Source of the DNA: Apostichopus californicus
Lineage: Eukaryota; Echinodermata; Holothuroidea; Aspidochirotida; Stichopodidae
Direction: 5' to 3'
NCBI GenBank assembly: GCA_020650975.1
Contig: JAIPMN010010685.1
Span: 18,735-54,484, forward strand
DNA: 35,750 nt
This document shows positions 12,301 through 21,459 of the stretch, piece after piece. The position numbers were made by a program, and so were the translations under genes. A model generated the notes under the pieces. It was given only the letters and a program-made list of their open reading frames with translations, did not search any database and was not told the origin of the DNA. Each line of letters begins with the position of its first letter. Position 1 is the stretch's first letter.

Positions 12301-15300
12301 CACCAAGAAAAGCAGAAAATTAACCATAAGAAATTATCTAAACAAAATATCTTGCTGTCACTATGACAGAATCTTATTGTACAATACAAACCATGGATAT
12401 AGGAACTTCATTTGAACATTCAAGCCAGGGAGGTACTAAACAACCCACTCCCCCCCCCTCCTCCTCCCATCCGGTACCACCTCAGGCAGAGATCCAGGGG
12501 AGGGGTATCTGTGACTGAAGTTCACAAAATATTGCACCAGGAATGATGGTGTTAGGCAAAAACTTTGAAGGTTTGCTATAAATGACTAAAGTAAAGCTTT
12601 ATAATTAAAGGATGATTTTAGACAGAATTTTGGTTGTGATATATGTCCTAGAACGAGGAAATAGACAAATTTGAGTGCTTAGAAGTGTTTCCATAGCAAC
12701 TCCAGTGTTGAAGATATTAACCTTAATCACCTTGATGTTACATTAGTGTTAGATTAATATTGCATTTAATAAAACTTATATTATTCATTCATGCCGACAT
12801 TACTTCCAATCCCAAAGACGGTTTGATGGCTAAATATTCTCACATTCTACGCACAGAATGTCAAAATTTTGAACATTAACAGAAAAATGCTGACATTAAT
12901 ATAATGACCTTAGCCAACATATCCTACACAGCCAACATAGGGCTGGCTGCTTATATCAAATCTGGTGTTTTCTTAACATAAGTTTCCATCTCAAATTTGA
13001 ATGACAGAATGGTGAACTTTGTTCTTATAATTACAGTATTACAATTTAATTCTCATACCATTGCACAACAAGGCTGCTGGATTACATAAAACACATAGGT
13101 CCACATTGTTGAGAAAGGTATTTGCATTTATACTAACACACACACACGAACATGATAAGCCTGTCAACAATAGAACTATGTTTATTTATTTACAATCTAT
13201 CAGTCAGTTGTTTGTCAATGTTAGATAAAGGTAAACATTGCAATAACATTAGGCAGTCAGAAACATCCAGTCCAGCAGGACATTCTCGAGAGGTAAAATG
13301 ACACAAGTTTAAAATGTGTGCAAGTCACAAAACACAGAGGGAAAGGCAATTATCACATCAATATATGTAGGAACATAAAACTAGACATAGTAGTAGATAG
13401 TTTTAGAATTATTGTACTGGCTGACAAACCTATAGACCAAAACAGGAAATATACAGGAATGGACTATAACAGATGGTGGTGAAAAAAAAGTGAAGTGAAG
13501 AAACACAGAATTAACAAAGAAAGCATTTATCTAAAGAGACAGAATCCGAAATGAGAGCCAGGACAGCTACAGAGGATGTAGGAAAGACGGTGGATGGACA
13601 ACAGTGGATGGACAACAGGATGGACAACCCCAGTGCATGGACAACACCAGTGGATGGACAACACCGGTGCATGGACAACAGGATGGACAACACCGATACA
13701 TGGACAACACCAGTGGATGGACAACAAGATGGGCAACACCGATACATGGACAACACCAGTGGATGGACAACAGGAGGGCAACACCAGTGGATGGACAACA
13801 CCAGTGGATGGACAACACCGGTGCATGGACAACAGGATGGACAACACCAGTGGATGGACAACACCAGTGCATGGACAACACCAGTGGATGGACAACACCG
13901 GTGCATGGACAACACCAGTGGATGGACAACACCAATGGATGGACAACAGGATGGACAACAACGGTGCATGGACAACACCAGTGGATGGACAACACTGGTG
14001 GATGGACAACAGGATGGACAACACCACTGGATGGACAACAGATTAAGAGAAATGTAAAACTGTGGTTCATTGTGGTTAAAGCAATAAGTCAGAGCTCGGT
14101 CACTAAAATCCACTTTATTCTGGACTCAATACTTGGTTCTGACTCCAGAGTAGCTGGACTTGGTTTGGACTCTGTAGCAGCTTTATTCAGACTCTGGTTT
14201 CGATCAGAAACAGAAAGTAGAAATAAGAAAGCAAAATATAAAGCTAAAACTTACCAATACAAAAGTAAAGGTTTGGCAATCTTTGCTTGTATTTGTCCCA
14301 GTTTGGTAATGGATGTCAAGCGAGATGGAATCGCTAATCCTAGGGTATCTTTGAGCTCCACTGGAAGTTCACACAGACCTCCTGATTTTAAGTACTTTTC
14401 CCTCAGTTGAGACAGATAGCTAATCAATGAAAATTGAAGATGGCGTGTGTTAATAAACAAAGAATATAAAAACGATGTAAAACCCCCACAGACCCGGACC
14501 AACATTTATGCATTTATGCATTATTGCATGCTGTTAGAAAGACATCTATGATGATAGCTTTGTTTGTTGGAGTCAAAGAACAAGCTGGTGATACTAAAGA
14601 AGAATTTATATGAATTGTTGTTTCTTACAATTTATGACTGAAAACTTAAGACTCACATCTGTTGGACTTGCGGGTCTTTGATAGTCTTTCCTTTATCTAC
14701 GTCTAACCACAGATTCCAGCATTTCTCTCCCGCGGTACCCCATAGAAATTTCTTGAACGCCTCAATTCCCTTTAAGGTGGTCAGGTCGTAAGATGGTGGA
14801 GGGCGACTGAAGAAGGTGTCTGGTTCTGTGGCATCATCTTCATTATCACTGTCAAAGAGAGAATCGGTATCGCCCTGGTCTTTGCCTCCGACGGAAGATA
14901 TCGTCATGGATATCTTGCTCACAGATCGTTCCATTTCGGCAGCGGGGACCTCGATCCGTACGCTTTTAATATCGGGTGGATCGTCCCCGAAATCAGAGGC
15001 GAGCTCAAGCCGTTCCATCCAATCCTCATCGAGATGTTTTGTTTTAATGTCGGACGTCAGTAAGATGTTTTCGTCAACGATTCTCTCGAGTTCGTCCGGA
15101 CTTGGATTGTAGAGTACTACAAGAGCCCCTTTCACAGCCTGAGATATAATGAGCATAGCTAAACCATCCAGGCTGTGAACTCTCAAGGCATTGTTTTCTG
15201 ACAGATTCAATTCTTCCTCTTCTTCTTCCTGGGCATCTCCGAAGACTTGACTTTCAACGTCACACCCACTCTCTGCCTCTTCCTCATCTTCCTCCTTGGA

Positions 15301-18300
15301 ATGTCCTCCTAATTGTTCGTGGCTTGCAGCATCATCTTCACCTAATTCCATCAGTATTGCTTCATCTCCAGATATCCCCTTACCAGAGTAACCTCTTCCC
15401 CCGGCACCATCCGCTACCACGCAGACATCTTCACCTATGGGAGGTCTCCAAACAGGCGGAGTTCTTGTTCTCAGCGGACTCCGGAGTAGACGATCCCTAT
15501 TGGGCAGGTCATCCTCAAACGTCACGGAGTAGCTGGAGTCCCCCGTGGCAGATGTTCTACCCGTGGAACTGACTCCACTGTCTGCCAAAGTCTCCCTACC
15601 GCTGAGTTCACTCAAAGGTCGTGACCCACTCCTCACCCCCGCTGATGCTGTTGAGGGTCTTGTACCAGTCGAGGTGGTAAGGTTGGTAGTGGAGGACATC
15701 TTGACCTGGCTGAACCAATCATCTGTTTGGGTAGTAACAGCATCACCCATACAAACATACATATTCCTCATCGCCAGTTGCTTCTCATCCACCACTTCCT
15801 CCACCTCCACAAAGGGTTTCTCGATGGCGAATGGTTTGTACTCCGGGTCGATGTAAAGGTTCAACGGACAATCAGTTTCCTTGGATGCAATCTAATGAGC
15901 AATCAAATAGAAGAATAGTTTTAAAATTAGTAAGAGAGAATCAAATCTTCATCACAGCACCTGAGATAAAATGCTTGATTGCAATCACCGCTTGCTTGTC
16001 ATCAAATTTCCTGGAAATAACGATGAAACTTGTGGAACATTTTTATATAAATTAAACATAATTCATGTGACAAATATGTTAGAATGTTGATACCAAAATA
16101 TGTCAGTTAACTTTTGCAGTTAAAAAGAACTTATATTAGCTACATTGATTATTACAAAAGTTGTAATTTTCTGCACAGTAGGTTAAGACCATATAATTCT
16201 ATAATTTGTTGTAGTGAAGATTCAGCATCTCAATAAAGCTTGATATATTTAATCTGGTAACAGCATTATTAAGTTAGAACATGTTGGAGATTTAGTGCCT
16301 TGAATTTCCCTTAAAATTCACCAACCATTTCTTCACAGACAATTTATACAACATGCCATCAAAAATATTGAAGGTCGTGTTTCTGTATACATCAAAAGGT
16401 TAGTGAACATCACAATTGTATCATATGAAGAAAAAAAAAATCCATTAACAAAATTTCACGAATTAAAGAGTCTGTGCCAAGATGGCACCACAAACCACCC
16501 ACTGTGGGACATTTTGTGGTGTAAGTTAGGATTCAAATATATCAAGTTTTGATCTTGTTTTGTTGAGATTTACCTCTGTTTGAGATATCAACCTGGCAAG
16601 TCTATACTCTAAGTAACAATCGCTCTGCAGGAACGCTGGCAACCTCTCCTCCTTGATCCATTGTATGCCCTGGTCTTTATTCAAACACTGGTGGCAGAGG
16701 AAGAGGAGAAAAATTACAACAACAACAACAACAAAATAATAAAACAAGTTGGTACTCAAAGAAATAGATAAAGCCAAAGAAAACGTGACTGACTTGACAA
16801 CATTTTGCCTAAGTCTGAATTTATGTGAGGTGTTGTAAATCAAGGTTTATCACAATAAATTTACTTATGTTAACCGACTGTGAAATTATGGAAAATTGTA
16901 AAGAGCAACAACTTTACGTCTAGAACAGGATTCCAACAAAATTCACGGTTAGAATTGGGATTTGAACCATTGACCTCTGGACTGCAAGTCCACTACTCCA
17001 CTAACTGAGCATTCCAGCCCTTAGTTAGTCGCTTCTGACCTCCTCCCCTCGCCCCCCCCCCCGGAGGAAAGGAACAGCTATATAAGGATTGCCACCAACT
17101 AGGTGCTGGAGAGCTCAGTTGGTACCACACTGGGCTTGTAACCCAGAGGTCACTGGTTCAAACCCTGGTCTCGCCGTAAAGTTTCTTTTGCCCTTTGTCC
17201 ACATTAAATTTATGATAGATAAAACTAAATATCTATACTTTGATAAGTGTTATCTGCATATCATACCTGGACCTTGAAGCTTGTCTTCAGGTCTGGTACT
17301 TTGATAAGTCCTATCTGCATGTCATACCTGAACCTTGAAGCTTGTCTTCAGGTCTGGTACTTTGATAAGTCTTATCTGCATGTCATACCTGGACCTTGAA
17401 GCTTGTCTTCAGGTCTGGTACTTTGATAAGTCTTATCTGCATATCATACCTGGACCTTGAAGCTTGTCTTCAGGTCTGGTACTTTGATAAGTCTTATCTG
17501 CATGTCATACCTGGACCTTGAAGCTTGTCTTCAAGTCTGGTTCTTCCTCCTCTGTGTAGTGCCAAGGCATCTTTGGGGGTCTCTGCTCTATGATGACCTG
17601 GTGAGGAGCTTTGTATATCTGCTTTCTCTTCTGCTGTGAACGGACCATGGCCCGCAGTCTGGATTTGAGATCAGTCTTGGCATCGCTGATTACTTCAAAC
17701 CCTCCTCTGTCCTTGTTGAAAAATAACAGCTCAGGAAAAGTCTGCGAAACAGAAAACAAAACAAAAACAAAGATGTGGCAAGTTAAACTAAATCTTAAAA
17801 TTTCTGAATTTGAAACAAAGAACAAAAGATGTGGCAAATAAAACTAAATCTTGAAATTTCTGAATTTGAAACAAAGAAGAAAAGAACAACAACAAAAAAT
17901 GTGGCAAATTAAACTAAATCTTGAAATTTCTGAATTTGCTTCGAAGCGGTGCAATGGATTACTAGTATAAAAAGAAGAGGTAAACAGGAAAAGAATGTAA
18001 GATGCTCAGATAATCTAAGAATTGTTGTCACATTTCATAGATCATTTCATATCATGTTGGTCTTTGTTGACTGATTGTTTTTTGTGACCATATGAATGAA
18101 CTTAATTAATAACCATTGTTAATTACCCTTTTCTAAGGCTCAAGCACTAATACACAGTATTCAATTCAATCTTAACGTCTAATCTACCAGGTTTCTCCAA
18201 ATAACAAGTAGAGCTACAAAGGACCAATTTAAATGACAGAAACTTCCCTGAGATTCTGCAGTTATTTGCTCTCCATGTGAGCCAGAGCTAATACCCTTAT

Positions 18301-20033
18301 CAATTTAGCCTCATTGATCTGCAAATGAGGCGATTTTGTTAAATGGGGGGAGGGAGATAGGAGGAGGGACATGGGGAGAAGAGAAGACACTGGATGCTTC
18401 CCGACAAAGGAATCACACATACTTCAAGGATTAGTCAAAGTGGCCAAACTGTCCAAAACCTGAAGGTGGTGGGGAATAGTCACCTCCCCAACTCCCATTA
18501 TCAGTAAGTCAACGATCTATGTTGCCATGGATACACATGTGCAATACGAGAGGCTAAAGAAGAGCGTTTAAATGAAGGAAAGAGCTTGCAGCAACTGTTA
18601 ATAAGAACTTTTTGACAACAAGTAACATATGATTGAAAAGAATATAAGACACCTTTGCTGATGACATGTAGATGCAATGTGATGGTACTTACTGGCAATT
18701 GCAGAAATGTATTAAAATAGTCGATAAATAAATCATCTGTAGCCAAAAAGTCCTCCTGGAAGGGGAAAGAGAGACAAGGTTTAATTTTTTCATCAATTAA
18801 ACTCCCCGAGTCATAAAGCAATGTCTTGCTCTCAGAGTAGACAGTATGAATGCTTGGAATGATTGAAATTTCATTTTGTTAATACCATAGCTATTTACAT
18901 TATTAACAATATCAATAGGTCTGTCTTTCAGACCCCTCTCCTGAATTCATGTAAACCCTAGAATGGTTAGATCAGTCATACTATTTCTTCATTCTTTCAA
19001 ATCCCTCCCCTTCCCTTCCCCTGACCCAACCCAAGCCCCTTCCTCCTCAATCCTCTTGCACACACACAGACAGGCACTTAAGTTATTGCTGTGCCATCAA
19101 ATAATCGAACAATTCTGGGAGCAATGAAACATGGAAAGAGACAAATTCATCTCAAGTAATGGCTGTGAGACTCTGAAAACTTACCAGATCATCGAGAGTA
19201 ACTTCTGGGGGCACTGTGGAGATGAAAATGAGCAAGAAAATAATTCTAGATTATTACTACAGCTCTGCATTAGCAATTTCTTGATGCAAGTAATTAAAAA
19301 AAGCATTTAAAAGCAAGCAGGTGTGCAACCATCAATTTGCAAAGGGGAGGCGATGCGGGGGTGAGGGCTATAGGGGTGCAGGGGTGAGGGCTACGACTCT
19401 TATGTCTTTTGTGTCTAATAGAATCTGTAAAGTAGTAAGTAGTAAATAAACTACAAAAGTGCCCAATGAAAATGTTAACTTAAATGTTTACTTTAATGTT
19501 TACTTAAAAAGAGGAATTTATTTGGAATGTATAACACATGCAAAGTGCTGCAGGCCTTGTAACTCTGGTTATATACAGTTCATGGTATTAATACCAGTGG
19601 ATTCTGCCTTTTACCAGTAGAAACAACAAATGCACCAGCCATTTTTTGTCAGTAGAAATGAAGACCTTAACACATGGTAAGTCGATTAGCAATTGTCAGT
19701 CAATGAATCGGTATGATTTCCATACCTAACATTAGCCCTGTATAACTGCTTATTATAAACAATTATTATTAGGCTGCTCTTGAAAAGCCTGTACAGTAAC
19801 TGATGTGTGTTGTAAATTCAGGAAAATGCAAATGATAAATTGATGTAAACCAGTAGATATTTTGTGCACTGGTATTTTTGTTTAAATAGCAAGTTGCTAA
19901 AATGGTGAAATTCTATATCTGTATTACTTCACTAGAATTTTATGTGACTTCCATCTGAAATCTAAATACAGTTATTAAAACATAAAAGCCTTTCTCTAAC
20001 TTACTCACCTATGGATAATTTTTTCTCCGGCAT
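216..20033 (-). CDS. RGS22: RGS22 gene (regulator of G-protein signalling 22), 18 coding exons, 3' end missing
   Basis: RGS proteins bind activated G-alpha subunits and speed GTP hydrolysis. Vertebrate RGS22 is a large testis-enriched member with several RGS-like domains. Joined coding exons are 20033-20009, 19213-19185, 18755-18693, 17741-17511, 16687-16574, 15891-14657, 14419-14255, 12287-12101, 11685-11333, 9558-9381, 8302-8201, 7021-6827, 5711-5628, 5105-4940, 3978-3800, 3064-2837, 1458-1297 and 398-216. All borders are GT/AG and the sum is 3879 bases, 1293 codons with no stop. Order and spacing follow vertebrate RGS22 as I remember it: N-terminal MPEK, ATDD, KEERLPAFLQSDCY, LLLYWAPRF, PPFEELFD, KYLNKKYYFG, GGWGKLL and GPYVFRDSQ. 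RGS-like parts lie near residues 523-621, 840-960, 1018-1165 and 1195 onward. The C-terminal exons are outside the window. Introns 1, 2, 5, 6, 8, 14 and 15 hold nothing I recognise. Not checked by alignment. Confidence 0.93.
599..732. repeat. AAT/GAT-rich microsatellite
   Basis: Imperfect AAT, GAT and AAC trinucleotides run through intron 17 of RGS22. It has no other feature. Confidence 0.9.
1297..1458 (-). CDS. RGS22: RGS22 exon 17
   Basis: 162 bases, frame 0, residues 1179-1232. ESRWVSSSKEIISFRQAL and LENNVLFWLEVQKFK start the last RGS domain (ESKWISSS, LLFWQEVQKYK in vertebrates). Acceptor TTTCTCGCAG, donor AAG|GTTTGT. Diverged copies of the acceptor region lie further upstream in intron 16. 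Confidence 0.94.
1440..1970 (-). repeat. Diverged repeats around the exon 17 acceptor
   Basis: In the transcript sense, acceptor-like ends occur at 1459 (TTTCTCGCAG, used), 1561 (TTTCACACAG) and 1766 (TTTTTTCACAG), about 102 and 205 bases apart, each preceded by related AATTCCTC-like sequence. The block following the 1561 copy is also similar to the block following the 1766 copy. Imperfect but visible by eye. Confidence 0.65.
2722..2851 (-). repeat. 58-base duplication spanning the exon 16 donor
   Basis: TTTATCGAT (plus strand) occurs at 2762 and 2820. The sense copies read AGCTATTTACAAG|GTCAGT (used) and AGCTATTTACTAG|GTCCGT (58 bases downstream). They are diverged, so the duplication is older than those at exons 4 and 12. 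Confidence 0.8.
2837..3064 (-). CDS. RGS22: RGS22 exon 16
   Basis: 228 bases, frame 0, residues 1103-1178. GGGWGKLLLERTPTPILLEI and ERKWLPIFICTEGF complete the third RGS domain. Acceptor CTTGTAG, donor CAAG|GTCAGT. The intron stays open for about 40 codons after the donor because of a 58-base duplication of the border, but the conserved alignment continues in exon 17, so the donor at 2836 is preferred. Confidence 0.94.
3800..3978 (-). CDS. RGS22: RGS22 exon 15
   Basis: 179 bases, residues 1043-1102. DLLCWLDIESFRRTP and KYLNKKYYFGSKSPA are strong RGS22 signatures (DLMCWTDIEQFRR, KYLNKKYFFGPNSPA). Acceptor TTTGCCAG, donor GAG|GTAAAA. Confidence 0.96.
4940..5105 (-). CDS. RGS22: RGS22 exon 14
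   Basis: 166 bases, residues 988-1043, phase 1 out. It has an acidic start (QVDSEDEEAKRE), then IPPEYSDFDFNKLI and RLELENFRNFL, the entry into the third RGS domain. Acceptor TTTCAG, donor CTTG|GTACGA. Confidence 0.93.
5409..5614. mobile_element. Possible small AT-rich inverted-repeat element
   Basis: ATGCATATTCATATTG (5409-5424) and CAATATGAATATTCAT (5599-5614) are inverted copies with one mismatch around about 174 AT-rich bases. No clear target duplication is seen. The right end is 13 bases from the exon 13 donor. Confidence 0.3.
5628..5711 (-). CDS. RGS22: RGS22 exon 13
   Basis: 84 bases, frame 0, residues 960-987, IQLTEEERQLEGVTSRHLQ then KLQRRLNRE. It is a predicted helical linker, matching VELVEETRQLDSTYFRKLQ in vertebrates. 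Acceptor GTGACACAG, donor GAG|GTAGGC. Intron 13 (5106-5627) holds a possible small AT-rich inverted-repeat element. Confidence 0.9.
6254..6885 (-). repeat. 125-base tandem array, five copies, spanning the exon 12 donor
   Basis: Donor-like TTACCTTATC cores occur at 6323, 6448, 6573, 6698 and 6823, exactly 125 bases apart. The last is the real exon 12 donor. Each outer unit has about 50 bases of exon tail (TPWSTMKELDKGLYDK frame), the GTAAAG donor, intron sequence, a (GTTT)n run and a TTTTTAG or TTTTCAG acceptor-like end. Copies differ by only a few bases, so the array is young. Confidence 0.95.
6827..7021 (-). CDS. RGS22: RGS22 exon 12
   Basis: 195 bases, frame 0, residues 895-959. It encodes EAIPPFEELFDGAEEHIFQV and LVTPWSTMKELDKGLYDK. 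Acceptor TTCTGCAG, donor AAG|GTAAAG. The last 50 bases and the donor are copied four more times downstream in intron 12 at a 125-base period. Confidence 0.94.
7690..8006 (+). mobile_element. tRNA-derived SINE with (ATT)n tail
   Basis: The head is tRNA-like, with an A-box-type TGGCCAAGTGGATAA as in Leu/Ser tRNAs and a B-box-type GGATTTGATACCC about 60 bases later. An unrelated body follows, then nine or ten ATT units at 7978-8006. This head-body-tail layout is that of a SINE. It lies in RGS22 intron 11, antisense to the gene. Confidence 0.75.
8201..8302 (-). CDS. RGS22: RGS22 exon 11
   Basis: 102 bases, residues 861-894. WHELQEYHTLFYTDVF and ALARKAQ match the vertebrate FDLQAYHQLFYQETL and CKQAQ. 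Joined to exon 10 it lines up without a gap, which rules out a small extra exon between them. Acceptor TTCTCCAG, donor CAG|GTAAGG. Confidence 0.93.
8596..9183 (+). mobile_element. 5'-truncated LINE, reverse transcriptase C-terminal end and 3' tail
   Basis: The frame QKRAIRHI, then LFKSMNLLKLTDLVSLNVL and FVYRSLHEMLPDT resembles the region after the reverse transcriptase in CR1/jockey-type LINEs. After a frame change it continues ALWIPLPFTLKEMASLVAF, typical of the LINE C terminus. It ends in an AATG-type simple tail (9140-9183). The copy is truncated and frame-broken, in RGS22 intron 10, antisense. Confidence 0.75.
9381..9558 (-). CDS. RGS22: RGS22 exon 10
   Basis: 178 bases, residues 801-860. 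It contains MESLLDGLYHEKKAGGFFMK, the start of the second RGS-like domain (MENLLQSLYVENRAGFFF in vertebrates). Acceptor CTTTCAG, donor GAG|GTAACT, frame 0 out. Confidence 0.92.
10916..11220 (+). mobile_element. Probable SINE copy
   Basis: A tRNA-like piece with a degenerate B box (GGTTCCAGTCG, about 10967) is followed by a body with GGCATGGTACTTGATTCTCA and GGATAAATGGGTATACC, a layout common in SINEs of marine invertebrates. The 5' end is unclear. A 20-base hairpin (11054-11073) lies inside. It sits in RGS22 intron 9. Confidence 0.5.
11333..11685 (-). CDS. RGS22: RGS22 exon 9, linker
   Basis: 353 bases, residues 684-801. Low-conservation linker rich in proline, serine and asparagine (LVPKSPAPPTADPPRKAL, KFKPPLNVRDAQNNGSSE). 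Called from a continuous open frame, acceptor CCTCCATAG, donor GAG|GTAAGT and phase 2 that joins exon 10 correctly. An open plus-strand frame over the same bases is a shadow. Confidence 0.85.
12101..12287 (-). CDS. RGS22: RGS22 exon 8
   Basis: 187 bases, residues 621-683. It completes the split tryptophan and reads APRFLMKEAYQCRPG, then TLLPLRPKTCMPR, matching LLPLRPKSCIPQ in vertebrates. Acceptor TTCTCAAG, donor GAG|GTATGG, frame 0 at the end. Confidence 0.93.
13588..14041. repeat. Composite minisatellite of 17- and 12-base units
   Basis: About 30 units start ATGGACAACA. The 17-base form is ATGGACAACACCAGTGG, with variants ending GC or AC. The 12-base form is ATGGACAACAGG. They alternate irregularly. 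No unit contains a stop in several frames, so open frames of 150-268 codons appear on both strands; these are by-products. It lies in RGS22 intron 7. Confidence 0.95.
14255..14419 (-). CDS. RGS22: RGS22 exon 7
   Basis: 165 bases, phase 2 in and out. It starts YLSQLREKYLKSGG and ends KIAKPLLLYW, where the tryptophan codon is split by the intron. LKPLLLYWAPRF is the vertebrate counterpart. Acceptor TTGATTAG, donor GTAAGT. Confidence 0.94.
14657..15891 (-). CDS. RGS22: RGS22 exon 6, large central exon
   Basis: 1235 bases, residues 155-566, phase 2 at the end. It begins IASKETDCPLNLYIDPEY. Near residue 200, TQTDDWF corresponds to the TQTKDWF block of vertebrates. Next come a serine/threonine-rich stretch and a low-complexity acidic segment near residues 350-390 with runs of glutamate. 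The exon ends with the first RGS-like piece, GIEAFKKFLWGTAGEKCW and LWLDVDKGKTIKDPQ. Acceptor GCTCATTAG, donor GTGAGT. It is by far the longest exon. The middle is poorly conserved, as expected for a linker. Confidence 0.94.
16574..16687 (-). CDS. RGS22: RGS22 exon 5
   Basis: 114 bases, frame 0, residues 117-154. It includes GIQWIKEERLPAFLQSDCY and YRLARLISQ, among the best conserved N-terminal blocks of RGS22. Acceptor CTGCCACCAG, donor GAG|GTAAAT. Confidence 0.95.
16912..17020 (-). mobile_element. tRNA-like SINE head, minus strand
   Basis: In the minus sense it has A-box-like GCTCAGTTAGTGG, anticodon-arm-like GTGGACTTGCAGTCCAG, and B box GGTTCAAATCC. The acceptor stem pairs in six of seven positions, but the T stem is broken. 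It shares its layout and a CCGTGAATTTT-like follow-on with the plus-strand copy 80 bases away, so a SINE is more likely than a working tRNA. Confidence 0.55.
17098..17195 (+). mobile_element. tRNA-like SINE head, plus strand
   Basis: It has A box GAGCTCAGTTGG, a perfect anticodon stem CTGGG/CCCAG with loop CTTGTAA (TGT, Thr-like) and B box GGTTCAAACCC. The acceptor, D and T stems do not pair well. The CCGTAAAGTTT follow-on matches the neighbouring inverted copy. Probably a SINE or tRNA pseudogene in RGS22 intron 4. Confidence 0.55.
17234..17540 (-). repeat. 61-base tandem array, five copies, spanning the exon 4 donor
   Basis: CAG|GTATGA donors end exon-like sequence at 17267, 17328, 17389, 17450 and 17511, exactly 61 bases apart. 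The last is the real exon 4 donor. Each unit includes about 30 bases of exon 4 tail and about 30 bases of intron. Copies are nearly identical. Confidence 0.95.
17511..17741 (-). CDS. RGS22: RGS22 exon 4
   Basis: 231 bases, frame 0, residues 40-116, beginning TFPELLFFNKDRGGFEV and ending with an acidic stretch and FKVQ. Acceptor TTTCGCAG, donor CAG|GTATGA. The last bases of the exon and the donor are the innermost of five 61-base copies running into intron 4. Just upstream of the acceptor lies another three-copy array. Reading past the donor meets TGA at once. Confidence 0.92.
17746..17940 (-). repeat. Three-copy array just before the exon 4 acceptor
   Basis: ATGTGGCA cores (plus strand) occur at 17773, 17829 and 17899, spacing 56 and 70. 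In the transcript sense each copy is a T-rich tract with a CAAATTCAG end, so branch-point and pyrimidine-tract material is repeated beside the exon 4 acceptor. Confidence 0.85.
18693..18755 (-). CDS. RGS22: RGS22 exon 3
   Basis: A 63-base, frame 0 exon for residues 19-39. It carries LATDDLFIDYFNTFLQLP, close to the LATDDFLVDYFNEFLSLP segment of vertebrate RGS22. Acceptor CTTCCAG, donor GTAAGT. Confidence 0.92.
19185..19213 (-). CDS. RGS22: RGS22 exon 2
   Basis: A 29-base exon between TCTCCACAG and GTAAGT. It encodes VPPEVTLDDL across the exon 1 junction and restores frame 0. It is too short to see as an open frame; it is called from splice sites, frame and position between the conserved exons 1 and 3. 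Confidence 0.8.
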
Positions 20034-20152
20034 TTTGACTTCTCCTAATATTTTTTCTTATATCCCTTAAAGGTTTCCTCTTTATTGCACATCTTGTCTG
20101 CAGCTCTGGCGACTCAGCTTTGTCTCATTTCCATCCATGTAAACATCTCACG
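20009..20152 (-). CDS. RGS22: RGS22 exon 1, start codon and 5' leader
   Basis: The start codon is at 20033-20031 and begins MPEKKLSI, matching the MPEK start of vertebrate RGS22. The coding part is 25 bases and ends at a GTGAGT donor, phase 1. Upstream, a pyrimidine-rich acceptor (TTCTCTTTCACAG) ends at 20153, so 20152-20034 is probably 5' leader spliced from an upstream noncoding exon. Confidence 0.85.
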
Positions 20153-21459
20153 CTGTGAAAGAGAAGGAATCGTGAGGAAGATATTGTATTATCCTTATCT
20201 TTAATTGTCCTAATGAAAGGCCCGTGCACCAAGACCAACAAGATGGGGGCCATGATGTCAATCTTTTAATCATTTATATAAATTTATATCAGCCCTTGCT
20301 AAGTACCATACGTAGTTAGTAGTCCATTGTTAATTGAGTTCTTCTAGCACGTATATTGTTCTTCAAACAATATAAATTAAAAATCGACTTACCCAAATAT
20401 CAAAATATCACAATAAATCTGTTATGTCTCATACCTGTATTTCTGCATTCTGCAGCGAGTATCAAATCACTGATTATTCTCTTTCTACAGAATGGCACCT
20501 ATTGAAAACCTCATCATATTTTAAGTTGAGTGTGGCATATGATCCGTAGCTTCATCATGGTACTGCCTATTGTATCTTTTACAATGTTGACAGACAACCT
20601 TTATTAATTCCTCCTCATCCAGAATATATTATTATTCTGTTTCATGAAAATTATTTTATGTTAGCAACCCAAGGTAGTGTAGACAATGATACACTACAAT
20701 TAGTTCATTGTTAGCGTGACACAAACAGTATATCGTTAAGCCCAATTAACTTAATTAGCAAATTTCTGCTTCTCGTTAGCTTTCTGTTGGCATAGGCTAC
20801 TAATTATTCTTTCATTAAATTGGAAGTTGGGCAAACTACAGTAGCTGACTGCATACTGTACAGTATGTAAACAGGCTTTTAAGTGGTTTCAGCTGTTGCT
20901 AGGAGACGTACGGGTGTCACTTGATTGGCAATGCACAATTTAAGCTATTAGCTGTTTGCTTACCAAATTATTTACAAATGAGCTCTACGGAATCTCTCAA
21001 ACTTTGTAACAAAGTTAATTAAAGGAGTATATTACGACTACCAAATTCTAATAAAACTGGTATAAAGTTTTCAAAGTACGTTTTTGCTACGTTCCGATGG
21101 TGTCAGGGGGTGGGGGGGGGTGGTGGAGCAAGCCTACTGTTACAGCAAACACTCCTTTTAAGCTTTAAATGAAGACAATTTATATGCTCTTCTTTCATTG
21201 GGCTTAAATCAAAGTTCAGGAACTCTTCTCAGTACAACTTTTTGTTTCGTCACAGGAATGTACTCATGCGTTCACAGCGATTTTGACCCCAATACTATCA
21301 ATACTTTGCAAATTACTACATGAACCCTGTTGCATTGCTATCGCTACTGTGAGACTATAACTTAACATGTAATCAAGCTTTAAATGTTACTACACCTGTA
21401 GCAAACTGTGTCTCAGTCAATGGTTACCGTGTTAGTCTGTGGCACAACGATTAACATTA

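Noticed and set aside
13511..14410. Overlapping open frames of 150-268 codons on both strands
   Set aside because: They arise because the minisatellite unit lacks stops in several frames. No start context, splice support or conserved domain.
15324..15856. Plus-strand open frames opposite RGS22 exon 6
   Set aside because: Shadow frames of a long coding exon.
17098..17173. Functional tRNA-Thr (TGT)
   Set aside because: A and B boxes and the anticodon stem are good, but the acceptor, D and T stems fail, and a related inverted copy lies beside it.
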